Positions 43,433-50,331 of a stretch of 64,000 nucleotides of DNA are shown one piece after another. Position 1 is the stretch's first letter, and each line of letters begins with the position of its first letter. Location: NCBI GenBank assembly GCA_021734905.1, contig JAIPIB010000004.1:15024-79023 (forward strand), written 5' to 3'. The notes under the pieces were generated by a model. The model was given only the letters and a program-made list of their open reading frames with translations, was not told where the DNA came from and did no database searches. The DNA comes from Minisyncoccota bacterium. Lineage in GTDB: Bacteria; Patescibacteria; Paceibacteria; UBA9973; UBA918. The translations under genes were made by a program, and so were the position numbers.

Positions 43433-44229
43433 TCTTCCTTAGAAGATTTGTCACCCAAAATATTTGTTGATTCCCCGTACTCACCTTGGGTTTTTTTCCA
43501 GAGGAGCTCAAATATTTGTTGCATTGCATGGGCAAATTCAGTGCTTTCAATAATAATTGCTTGCTTGGAGTGCATAATGACGATACGGACACCCCACCCA
43601 AACATTTCAAAAGAACAGTCTGCACTATAAATTGATTCAGGGAGGAATTTTGCATTGATACTCCCTACCGAAGTACCAAAAAATCTTTTATAAGGCTGTA
43701 GGTCTTTGTCGTCGGGGGTGAACCCACGCACGCTGATGTTGAGTTTTATTTTTGCTTCATTCCATGGGATAAAGACCTCGTTGTGTACTTCTTGTTCAAT
43801 ATCGCGCGCTCGAGCAAAAAACCCAACAATCTCCGTACCTTCAAAATCCTTTAACTTATATTCATAAGCTTGTTTGAGTCCTGCAGTTCCTTCAAAGTAA
43901 AGAATATTCGGCTTGTCGCTCTTCTTTCGTTGCATTGCGAGAAGTTCGGGGATTACTTTCTTTGCTTCTTTCACTCGTTGCTCCACATCCTCAACATAAC
44001 TTTCGGGGGAGCGTGCTATATACATGCGTTTTTTCTCACCCGTCATCTGCACAATGAGTCCTTTTTCTACGAGTTCCTCCGCAATAACGTACGCAGTGGG
44101 GCGTTTAAGCCGAGATTTTTTTGCAATTTTATATGGTGTAGATGGGCCAAGTTCAAGAAGGGCAAGGTAGACGCGTGCCTCCTTTTCGGTGAGATTTAGT
44201 TTCTTCAGAGCTTGAATAAGTGGTTCCAT
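43429..44229 (-). CDS. TrmB-family transcriptional regulator
   Basis: 266 residues. The N-terminal winged helix LNLTEKEARVYLALLELGPSTPYKIAKKSRLKRPTAYVIAEEL is the TrmB HTH, followed by a coiled-coil helix and a PLD-like/effector domain (NILYFEGTAGLKQAYE). TrmB members sense sugars or other ligands mainly in archaea and some bacteria. The stretch 44230-44360 upstream is AT-rich and would hold its promoter. Confidence 0.85.
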   Translation of the reverse strand: MEPLIQALKKLNLTEKEARVYLALLELGPSTPYKIAKKSRLKRPTAYVIAEELVEKGLIVQMTGEKKRMYIARSPESYVEDVEQRVKEAKKVIPELLAMQRKKSDKPNILYFEGTAGLKQAYEYKLKDFEGTEIVGFFARARDIEQEVHNEVFIPWNEAKIKLNISVRGFTPDDKDLQPYKRFFGTSVGSINAKFLPESIYSADCSFEMFGWGVRIVIMHSKQAIIIESTEFAHAMQQIFELLWKKTQGEYGESTNILGDKSSKED

Positions 44230-44364
44230 AGAGCAAGTATAGCGAATATATAAAAATAGTCAATAATTTTGACAAATACAAAGTAGATATTGAATATATC
44301 TATATTTATAAACATAAAATAAAGAATTAAGCAGATACATTCTGTTTTAAAATAGACAGTAATA

Positions 44365-44393
44365 TTGACATAGCGCAAATACTCCGGTATTAT
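44365..44393 (+). promoter_or_regulatory. strong promoter of the first receiver gene
   Basis: TTGACA (44365-44370), a 17-nt spacer, TATTAT (44388-44393), followed by a leader of about 90 nt with GATAA/TTATC and GCGAA/TTCGC hairpins, ending in GGGTAAGGAG. Confidence 0.75.
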
Positions 44394-44491
44394 ATTGCAC
44401 AGTTGATAAGCAAGAAATTATCAGATCTTTCAAATCCGCGAATTTTTCGCAACCTACATGCCTGGGGGTCAAACTGGGTAAGGAGATGAGC

Positions 44492-45010
44492 ATGGAAAAG
44501 CTGAACATTCTGGTGATTGAAGACAACGTCGCCCACCAACAAGCCGCTCAGGAGCAGCTTTCTGAGCATAATCTAACAATCGTCGGTAGTTTCCCCGAGG
44601 CATTGCGAATCTTAGGATCGTACTCCTTTGTGCGAATAGGGAAAGAAGGATACACATACGAGGGAAACTTCGATGTTGTACTCACCGACATGGAAATGCC
44701 TGTTTGTCGCCTTGATAATCTTGATCGATCTGTTGTGAAAGATATATCAGCGCCATATGGGTTAGTCCTCGCACTGCGAGCGGCTCAAGTTGGAGTTAAG
44801 TACGTTGCGATGATCACTGATACAAATCATCACCAGGGAGCAATGAGTAACGCTCTCGATATGGTTACCGGTGCATACTGGAGCCATGGTGGCGGAATGT
44901 TTCAGATTGGTCAATCAAAAGTACTCTTTGCACATGCCGAGACTAAAGCCAACACGGAAAACGTGCGGGTAAAGCAGTGGCATGAAGCATTGAAACTTCT
45001 TCTTGGATGA
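44492..45010 (+). CDS. stand-alone response-regulator receiver protein (RR1)
   Basis: 172 residues from ATG 44492, six bases after AAGGAG; the ATG two codons earlier touches the ribosome site. Receiver motifs: acidic VIEDN (residues 6-10), phosphoacceptor in DVVLTDMEMP and Thr in AMITDTN. A loop of about 30 residues is inserted before the acceptor (YSFVRIGKEGYTYEGNF). No output domain and no histidine kinase is nearby. A single-domain regulator acting by protein contact is likely. Confidence 0.75.
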   Translation: MEKLNILVIEDNVAHQQAAQEQLSEHNLTIVGSFPEALRILGSYSFVRIGKEGYTYEGNFDVVLTDMEMPVCRLDNLDRSVVKDISAPYGLVLALRAAQVGVKYVAMITDTNHHQGAMSNALDMVTGAYWSHGGGMFQIGQSKVLFAHAETKANTENVRVKQWHEALKLLLG

Positions 45011-45171
45011 TTTCCACACGCAGACCCCAGTCTGACTGCGTGTAATAAATGAATGGGACGCTCGTAGCGAAGAAAAGTACGAGCACGACAGAGGGATAAG
45101 AGACCGAAGCCCTGTCAAAAGCTTTCTGGTAGATCAGCTTAAACTACCCGTTCGCCCAAACGTGATTGGTG
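45011..45171 (+). other. structured 3' untranslated region of RR1
   Basis: Hairpins CACGCAG...CTGCGTG (about 45016-45041) and GCTCGTA...TACGAGC (about 45060-45084); no ORF. Confidence 0.4.
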
Positions 45172-45212
45172 CATTGGCGAGTTGAGTGTTTACTCCTCCT
45201 CGCCATCTTTAT
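45172..45212 (+). terminator. terminator-like hairpin, 41-bp repeated unit (copy 1)
   Basis: GGCGAG...CTCGCC then ATCTTTAT. Nearly identical to 49010-49050. It abuts the next leader directly. Confidence 0.6.
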
Positions 45213-45315
45213 ACAGTTTCTGAAATTGTCGGAAACTTTTAGAGATTTGTTCTTTCACATTGAACACCGGCATACTGCCAACCGCACCCCAGGTGAGTGG
45301 GTAAAGGAGATTGGG
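45213..45315 (+). promoter_or_regulatory. repeated leader L1
   Basis: Contains AGTTTC-tgaaattgtcg-GAAACT, TTTTAGAGAT, GTTCTTTCACATTGAACA and a GGCA-tac-TGCC hairpin, ending in GGGTAAAGGAG. Shared parts recur in leaders at 45895, 46634, 46889 and 49051. Confidence 0.55.
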
Positions 45316-45465
45316 ATGGACAAACAAGAGATTATTGACCAGATCAGTATGCTGCTCGGTCAACTTCTCGCTGAATCTCGCGGGAACAAAGCGGCGATTG
45401 CGCTCATCACTGAAATGATGAGTTTGATCGGTAAAATTTTTGATTCATTTACTTCGGGAGAATAA
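45316..45465 (+). CDS. 49-residue helical protein
   Basis: ATG 45316 (MDKQEIIDQISMLL) is set by AAGGAG six bases upstream; the longer open frame to 45166 has no signal. The sequence is amphipathic helical (LLGQLLAESRGNKAAIALITEMMSL). Two bases separate its stop from the RR2 start, so the pair is co-translated. Possibly a small partner of the receiver. Family unknown. Confidence 0.6.
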   Translation: MDKQEIIDQISMLLGQLLAESRGNKAAIALITEMMSLIGKIFDSFTSGE

Positions 45466-45467
45466 AA

Positions 45468-45839
45468 ATGGAAAAGATTCTCGTTGTGGACGACGAAGCA
45501 CCGATGCTTGATGGGTTGCTTCGCGTTTCAGGGTTTGAGATTGTTTTTGCCGAAAATGAAAAACAGGCAAGGGCAGTGCTCGAGACGCAACAGATTTCCA
45601 TCATACTTATGGATGGGAATCTTGATCCAGGGAATGATCTCTGGGGGCGCGATGTAGTGAAGCGCCTGCGTTCGTCTGGGTACACACTTCTGATTTGCAT
45701 GTTTAGCTCCGATAAGGGGATGAATGTGGAAGGTGTGGAAGCTGGGGCAGATTCGTCGTTCAAGAAAGACTGGAATGATGATGAAATGTCCGAGCGACTC
45801 GGTGAGCATCTCAAAACTTTGATGCGGGGATCCCAGTGA
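45468..45839 (+). CDS. stand-alone response-regulator receiver protein (RR2)
   Basis: 123 residues, a complete receiver fold: ILVVDDEAP (acidic pocket), IILMDGNLDPGND (phosphoacceptor Asp), CMFSSDKG (Ser) and SSFKKDW (Lys). No output domain. Translated with the 49-residue protein. No kinase is encoded in the window, so the phosphodonor is unknown. Confidence 0.85.
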   Translation: MEKILVVDDEAPMLDGLLRVSGFEIVFAENEKQARAVLETQQISIILMDGNLDPGNDLWGRDVVKRLRSSGYTLLICMFSSDKGMNVEGVEAGADSSFKKDWNDDEMSERLGEHLKTLMRGSQ

Positions 45840-45863
45840 AAAAATAATCTGGGGCGAGACCGT

Positions 45864-45894
45864 GGTGGAAACAAAAAACGTTTCCACCTTCTTA
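45864..45894 (+). terminator. terminator of the RR2 unit
   Basis: GGTGGAAAC-aaaaaa-cGTTTCCACC followed by TTCTTAT, immediately before leader L2. Confidence 0.8.
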
Positions 45895-45999
45895 TCAGGA
45901 TTTTAAATTAAAGTTTGAAATTCTGTAGGGATAGTTCTTTTACATTAAACATCGGCATATTGCCAACTGCACCTCGGGCACAGGGGTAAGGAGACGAGT
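45895..45999 (+). promoter_or_regulatory. repeated leader L2
   Basis: ATTTTAAATTAAAGTTTGAA, then TAGGGATAGTTCTTTTACATTAAACA, GGCA-tat-TGCC and GGGGTAAGGAG, closely matching L1 from TTCTTT onward. Confidence 0.55.
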
Positions 46000-46257
46000 A
46001 TGAGTACAACGTACTGGCGTGAAAATACTCTTGTTCGCCACAAGGGAGAGATCGTCTCCGTGCAGAAAAATGGAGATGACCGCCGCGAACTAGACAATGT
46101 ATCGTCTGGAGACCGTCGTTCCCGTCAAATCGGGAAGAGGCACTGGCTCCGCAAGGAATCTAATGGGTGGAATTCTGGTGGTGGCTATTGGGACTATGTT
46201 TCCATGAAGCTGCCTGGCAAACCAGAACGAAACCTACGGAGACCTGTAGACAGCTAG
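46000..46257 (+). CDS. 85-residue basic hypothetical protein
   Basis: SD-led (TAAGGAG, 6-7 nt before ATG 46000). Basic and Trp/Gly/Arg-rich (GKRHWLRKESNGWNSGGGYWDYV). No family recognised. It sits in its own leader-terminator unit, followed by about 340 nt of structured non-coding sequence. Confidence 0.55.
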   Translation: MSTTYWRENTLVRHKGEIVSVQKNGDDRRELDNVSSGDRRSRQIGKRHWLRKESNGWNSGGGYWDYVSMKLPGKPERNLRRPVDS

Positions 46258-46598
46258 GGCATGAGCGGGGATCTGGGGCAACACATAACCCTCAGGCGAG
46301 ACCGCATTTCGAATGAATGGTCTGCGACGGCAGATTGCGCGGGGTTTCGAAAGATCCTCGAAGGCACAGACCAAGTTAATGTCAGAGTAACGACGTTAAC
46401 CCAGTGATGGCCAATGTCATATCTTCTCCTCGACGAGAAGATATGACCTTAGATAAACCAAAGATTTTGGGTTTATCAGGCATCGAGTCTGTGTAATTCT
46501 TCCACTATTCATACCCAATGACCTGTAGCGGGTTCCATACATATGAATAGTTGGCGTAGCTTTTCAAGCTATGTGAGGCTGAGCGTCCTCAGTCAATT
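46258..46598 (+). ncRNA. structured 3' region / possible non-coding RNA
   Basis: 341 nt without a supported ORF. Clear stems: GTCATATCTTCTC / GAGAAGATATGAC (about 46417-46448), GATAAACC / GGGTTTATC (about 46454-46479), CTATTCATA / TATGAATAG (about 46504-46552) and GTAGCTT / AAGCTATG (about 46556-46573). It may be a long 3' UTR or a separate RNA. Confidence 0.45.
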
Positions 46599-46632
46599 CC
46601 CAAGAGGACTTACAACCTCCTCTTGGGATCTT
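46599..46632 (+). terminator. terminator
   Basis: CCCAAGAGG...CCTCTTGGG then ATCTTC, directly before leader L3. Confidence 0.75.
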
Positions 46633-46633
46633 C

Positions 46634-46703
46634 ATGAAGTTTCTGAAATCGTCGGAAACTTTTAGAGATTTTGTTCTTTCCAAACTAACACAAGGAGATT
46701 GCT
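46634..46703 (+). promoter_or_regulatory. repeated leader L3
   Basis: AAGTTTCTGAAATCGTCGG, AAACTTTTAGAGATTTTG and TTCTTTC repeat L1 almost exactly; a short spacer then ends in CAAGGAG. Confidence 0.55.
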
Positions 46704-46874
46704 ATGTTGATCGATTCTGCTGAGGCATGGGAAGCGTGTAAGGTTCTCATGTTCATGTCTGGGGTCCTCGGGTTTGCAGTCGGGTTTTTTCTTCGCGATC
46801 GTTTCTGGGATGTAAAACAGAAAAATTCGCGACCGAAAGCAGACGTATATCAATTTCCGAAGCGAGGAAGTTAG
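46704..46874 (+). CDS. 56-residue single-pass membrane protein
   Basis: ATG 46704 follows AAGGAG by seven bases. One transmembrane helix (VLMFMSGVLGFAVGFFL, residues about 14-30) and a basic C-terminus ending YQFPKRGS. Its stop lies inside the terminator stem. Unknown function. Confidence 0.6.
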   Translation: MLIDSAEAWEACKVLMFMSGVLGFAVGFFLRDRFWDVKQKNSRPKADVYQFPKRGS

Positions 46875-46960
46875 GACCTTCCTCGGCTTTATACAGTTTC
46901 TGAATTTTCGGGAGTTGTTAGAGAGAAAGTTCATTTCAACATCAAATTTTCAAATCTGTT
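46862..46960 (+). promoter_or_regulatory. terminator plus repeated leader L4
   Basis: GCGAGGAAG...CTTCCTCGGCTTTAT is followed at once by ACAGTTTCTGAATTTTCGG and TTAGAGAGAAAGTTCATTTC, a diverged form of L1. The next gene starts at 47032 with TATAGT at about 47017. Confidence 0.5.
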
Positions 46961-47031
46961 CAAGTTCGAAAATTGCAAAGATTTTATCTTGTCTGGTTAG
47001 TACAAGAATTAGTAATTATAGTAAATTTATT

Positions 47032-48399
47032 ATGACAAGCTCGTATTATGTAATTGGTGCAGTACTACTCTACTTTGTCGCGCTGACTGTCGTATCGTAT
47101 GTAACTGGAAAGAAACATAACAATGCGCAGTTTATTTCTGGTGGGTACAAAATACCCGCATTGGGGACATTTTCATCATTGTTCGTGAGCACGATTGATG
47201 GTGTCGGTTTGGTCTTCCTAGTCACACTCGCGGCCTCTATCGGATTTGGTTTGTACTGGTTTGCTATCGGTATTTTTCTCACCGCCCTCCTGTTCTGTAT
47301 CCAAGCACCTCGAATTAGAAAACTGAGTGAAGAGAAAAAATTTCTTAACATCACCGACTTACTTAAGTCACAGCTGGGTACAGTTACAGCGGGACTCGCC
47401 GTTATTATTGTTACGATTCTTATAGCAGCGCATTCTGCTTCACTCCTCTATATCTGTGGGCAAATATTTTCCGCAATTTTTGGTTCGACGTTGACGGTGA
47501 GCATAATCGTCACTTCGGTAGTCGTTGGAGGGTACATTTACTTTGGTGGATATAAGGCAGTCATTGCTACTGATATTGTACAATTTTTAGCAATCATTCT
47601 TTTACTCGGGGCATCATTATTTATTGTTGATTTTCCTTCGGTTAGCTTTGCCCAGCATTCATTTCTTATGAATGATAGTCTCAGTGGTGTTTTTGGAATC
47701 ATTGTTTTTTCTCTGATTATGTTCTATACCGTTCCTGCCATATGGCAGAGGATATTTACTTCGCAGGATCTACGTTCTACGAAAAAATCGCTACTCCTGT
47801 TTGGGTTAGCGTATGTCCCCGTATACTTTGTCATAATTGTGTTAGCCCTAACACTTTTTAGCATGTTCTCAACTATTGATCCGAGTCAGTTGCTCTACAC
47901 GCTTTCTAGTGGTCAGGCGAGCCCTTTCCTTGGTGTCATACTGAGTGTGTCGCTTCTTGCGTTAACAATGTCATCACTGGATACACAGGTATATATTTTC
48001 CTTTCAACAATTGCATCGAATTGGCTCAAGATTGATAAAGAAAGTAATTCTGAAAAGTATGTATCGGTGCTTAAGGTGTTGATCGCAATTTCATTTATCC
48101 TTATGACAGTGATTGCGCTTACGATATCGAACGTTGTGTCATTTGTACTCAGCGCGTTCTCACTATTGAGTGTCTTAGCACCGGCCTTGTTTGTTGCCGT
48201 GTATAGTGAAAAAGAAAGTCGAGTACTGGATTATTCAATGGCTACAGTTACCATCTTTGGTATAGCCGTATTCTTCTACATGATGGCCAACGCGATGTTT
48301 GTCGATTTATTTACAAGCGCAATCCCGGGCCTTGCGACCATCATTGTCACCTTTGTGGGTTGGCTAGCATGGGAATTATTCGACCTAGAAGGTAATTAA
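47032..48399 (+). CDS. sodium:solute symporter family protein
   Basis: 455 residues from ATG 47032 (MTSSYYVIGAVLLYF). About 12-13 hydrophobic helices. ISGGYKIPALGTFSSLFVSTIDGVG near residue 40, GGYKAVIATDIVQF and AIWQRIFTSQD are SSS-family landmarks. It would import a solute with Na+ or H+; the substrate is unknown. The gene follows leader L4 and is 34 nt before the kinase-like gene. Confidence 0.85.
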   Translation: MTSSYYVIGAVLLYFVALTVVSYVTGKKHNNAQFISGGYKIPALGTFSSLFVSTIDGVGLVFLVTLAASIGFGLYWFAIGIFLTALLFCIQAPRIRKLSEEKKFLNITDLLKSQLGTVTAGLAVIIVTILIAAHSASLLYICGQIFSAIFGSTLTVSIIVTSVVVGGYIYFGGYKAVIATDIVQFLAIILLLGASLFIVDFPSVSFAQHSFLMNDSLSGVFGIIVFSLIMFYTVPAIWQRIFTSQDLRSTKKSLLLFGLAYVPVYFVIIVLALTLFSMFSTIDPSQLLYTLSSGQASPFLGVILSVSLLALTMSSLDTQVYIFLSTIASNWLKIDKESNSEKYVSVLKVLIAISFILMTVIALTISNVVSFVLSAFSLLSVLAPALFVAVYSEKESRVLDYSMATVTIFGIAVFFYMMANAMFVDLFTSAIPGLATIIVTFVGWLAWELFDLEGN

Positions 48400-48433
48400 T
48401 TACTTTTCAGCTCTGACCTGATAGAGTCTTAGT

Positions 48434-48967
48434 ATGAGTGTTGTACCAAAAATAATTTTACTAGGAGGTCCTCAAGCAACGGGAAAAACTACTTTAGCCA
48501 AAGAGCTTTCGTCTCGGTTGGATGTACCTTGGATCTCAACAGACCAGATACGAACAATTTGTGGCATCATCCCTAAAGGAACGAGGTTACTGTCGGAAGA
48601 AATTGAGAACAATGAAGAGATATGGAAAGGGGTGGAACGTTTCATCAAAAGCCCTTTCCCTTGGGAGGCTGTGATTATTGAGGGAGTAGCTGTTTTACCG
48701 CATTTTGTTTCCTCGTTAGACATTGAGGTTAGCCCAGTCTTTATTATTGATACTGACGCGAAAAGAATTGCAGAAACAATTTATCAAAGAAGTTTACTCT
48801 CGTGGATAAATACAAAGACAGAGGAGCAGCAGAGTAAAAAGGTTGCAGACATCATTGAGTTCAATAATTTTATAAAAAAAGAAACACAGAAATACAACCT
48901 TCCAATAATAGAAGTTTCAAAATCAAATCAAGATATTGAAAAAGTGATGGAATTGCTTGTTGGTTGA
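48434..48967 (+). CDS. P-loop kinase-like protein (2-phosphoglycerate-kinase-like)
   Basis: 177 residues. Walker A GGPQATGKTTLAKEL (residues 11-25) and VIIEGVAVLP (Walker B-like) with DxxR-type IDTDAKRI fit small-molecule kinases of the AAA_33/2-phosphoglycerate kinase type. TAGAGT ends 6 nt before the ATG. Substrate unknown; it might phosphorylate the solute imported by the upstream symporter (inference). Confidence 0.7.
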   Translation: MSVVPKIILLGGPQATGKTTLAKELSSRLDVPWISTDQIRTICGIIPKGTRLLSEEIENNEEIWKGVERFIKSPFPWEAVIIEGVAVLPHFVSSLDIEVSPVFIIDTDAKRIAETIYQRSLLSWINTKTEEQQSKKVADIIEFNNFIKKETQKYNLPIIEVSKSNQDIEKVMELLVG

Positions 48968-49009
48968 AAGTAGGAATATATACTCGCATTACCCGAGCGT
49001 GATCGCGAC

Positions 49010-49050
49010 ATTGGCGAGTTGAGTGTATTCATCTCCTCGCCATCTTTATC
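49010..49050 (+). terminator. terminator-like hairpin, 41-bp repeated unit (copy 2)
   Basis: Same as 45172-45212 apart from a few loop bases; GGCGAG...CTCGCC then ATCTTTAT. Confidence 0.6.
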
Positions 49051-49137
49051 AAGGTTTTAACTTAGGTTGAAGGTTTGATAGAGGGTAAACAGGCGGTTCC
49101 TGGAGGGAATCGTCTGTTTTTTGCAAAAAAACAGACG
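49051..49137 (+). promoter_or_regulatory. leader remnant L5 and second terminator
   Basis: AAGGTTTTAACTTAGGTTGAA and GATAGAGGGTA resemble L2. It is followed by hairpin AAACAGGCG...CGTCTGTTTTTT and then GCAAAAAAACAGACG, which can pair with the terminator's 3' arm. No ORF lies between. Confidence 0.5.
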
Positions 49138-49159
49138 CAAAAATGATATACTTGTACAT

Positions 49160-49564
49160 ATGGAACATTCGCCAAAATTTCACTCTGATAAAGAAGAATT
49201 ATCGAAACCAGTACCGTATGGAAGGGAGGCGCTTTCTGTGGAGTCAGCACTTGTTACTCAAATTGCACTTATGAGGCACATGATTCCTTCAGAATTGAGA
49301 AAATTCATGAGTCAGAGCGACGGTGTACATGTTAGTGCAGAGGACTTCTTTTTTGAAAAATGGCAAAAAAAATATGCAATACCGTTTTCTGATTATTGCG
49401 ATATCCATGCTGATGACACAGAACTGATTGAGAGAATGCAGAATCAAGAACTTAAGCCGGAGGACATTCAGACACTTCATGGGTATTTGGAAGGCGAAGC
49501 TTTAGAAAGACCATTTTTTACACAAGAGGAAAAAGATGAATTTATGAGGAGGAACGTCCATTAA
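49160..49564 (+). CDS. hypothetical protein
   Basis: 134 residues from ATG 49160 (MEHSPKFHSDKEEL); TATACT ends 7 nt upstream, so the start is probably leaderless. Acidic and helical with no membrane segment (LMRHMIPSELRKFMSQSDG; FFFEKWQKKYAIPFSDY). No family recognised. Confidence 0.6.
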   Translation: MEHSPKFHSDKEELSKPVPYGREALSVESALVTQIALMRHMIPSELRKFMSQSDGVHVSAEDFFFEKWQKKYAIPFSDYCDIHADDTELIERMQNQELKPEDIQTLHGYLEGEALERPFFTQEEKDEFMRRNVH

Positions 49565-49719
49565 ACGCGAGGATTTTTTGGATGGAGAAGAGTGTCTAGA
49601 CATGATTTCCTTCCTAAAATACCGTGTTTTTGAGTATAAAGTATGGTAATTTAAGTATTCTAGTGAATTCTGTGAAAGAAGTGGGTTTTTTCACCGTCAT
49701 CGCTTATAATGGGTTCCAC

Positions 49720-50331
49720 ATGGCTTCAGAAGAACAAAAGAAGACAAAAAGGAAAACAGGGACTGACTCCATCGTGGAAGGGCACGAGGAGCGTTTTTTG
49801 AAAGCATTTGACGAGTATTCTGATGCACTGTTTCGTCATGCAATATACAGACTTTCTGATCGCGAAAGAGCGATTGAGATTGTCCACGACACCTTCACAA
49901 AGGTGTGGAGCTATTTACGCTCTGGGCATGAAGTCGATACATACAAGCCATTTTTATATAAGGTCATCAACAATCTTATTATCGATGAATATCGAAGGAG
50001 AAAAGAACTTTCTCTCGATTCGATACTGGCTGAAGAAGGTGTCGATGAAGGTTCATTTCCTGAACTGTATGAAGGGGGAATCGAGGAACTTACGTTTATG
50101 CTCGATGCAAAGAAAGCAAGCTTGCTCATTTGCGAATTACCCATCGTATACCGAGAAGTCCTCACGCTTCGGTTTGTTGACGGACTTGGACCAAAGGAGA
50201 TAAGTGAACTCACCGAAGAAACAGAGAATGTCGTCTCTGTCCGCATCCACCGAGCTCTCAAGATCCTCAAGGGCCTTATTCAGAAGAATGAGGAAGAGGC
50301 AGAGACAAAACGCTTAAATACAACACTATGA
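49720..50331 (+). CDS. ECF-type sigma-70 family RNA polymerase sigma factor
   Basis: 203 residues from ATG 49720 (MASEEQKKTKRK), with TATAAT at 49705-49710. Region 2 (DALFRHAIYRLSDRERAIEIVHDTFTKVWSYL...YKPFLYKVINNLIIDEYRR) and region 4 (LPIVYREVLTLRFVDGLGPKEISELTEETENVVSVRIHRALKIL) are both present. Its TGA overlaps the next ATG (ATGA), so it is coupled to a membrane protein that may be its anti-sigma partner. Confidence 0.92.
   Translation: MASEEQKKTKRKTGTDSIVEGHEERFLKAFDEYSDALFRHAIYRLSDRERAIEIVHDTFTKVWSYLRSGHEVDTYKPFLYKVINNLIIDEYRRRKELSLDSILAEEGVDEGSFPELYEGGIEELTFMLDAKKASLLICELPIVYREVLTLRFVDGLGPKEISELTEETENVVSVRIHRALKILKGLIQKNEEEAETKRLNTTL

Noticed and set aside
44365..49137. True integron with attC sites
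   Set aside because: Joints between units are repeated, but I see no attC R-box symmetry and no IntI; the only tyrosine recombinase is Xer-like and 24 kb away.
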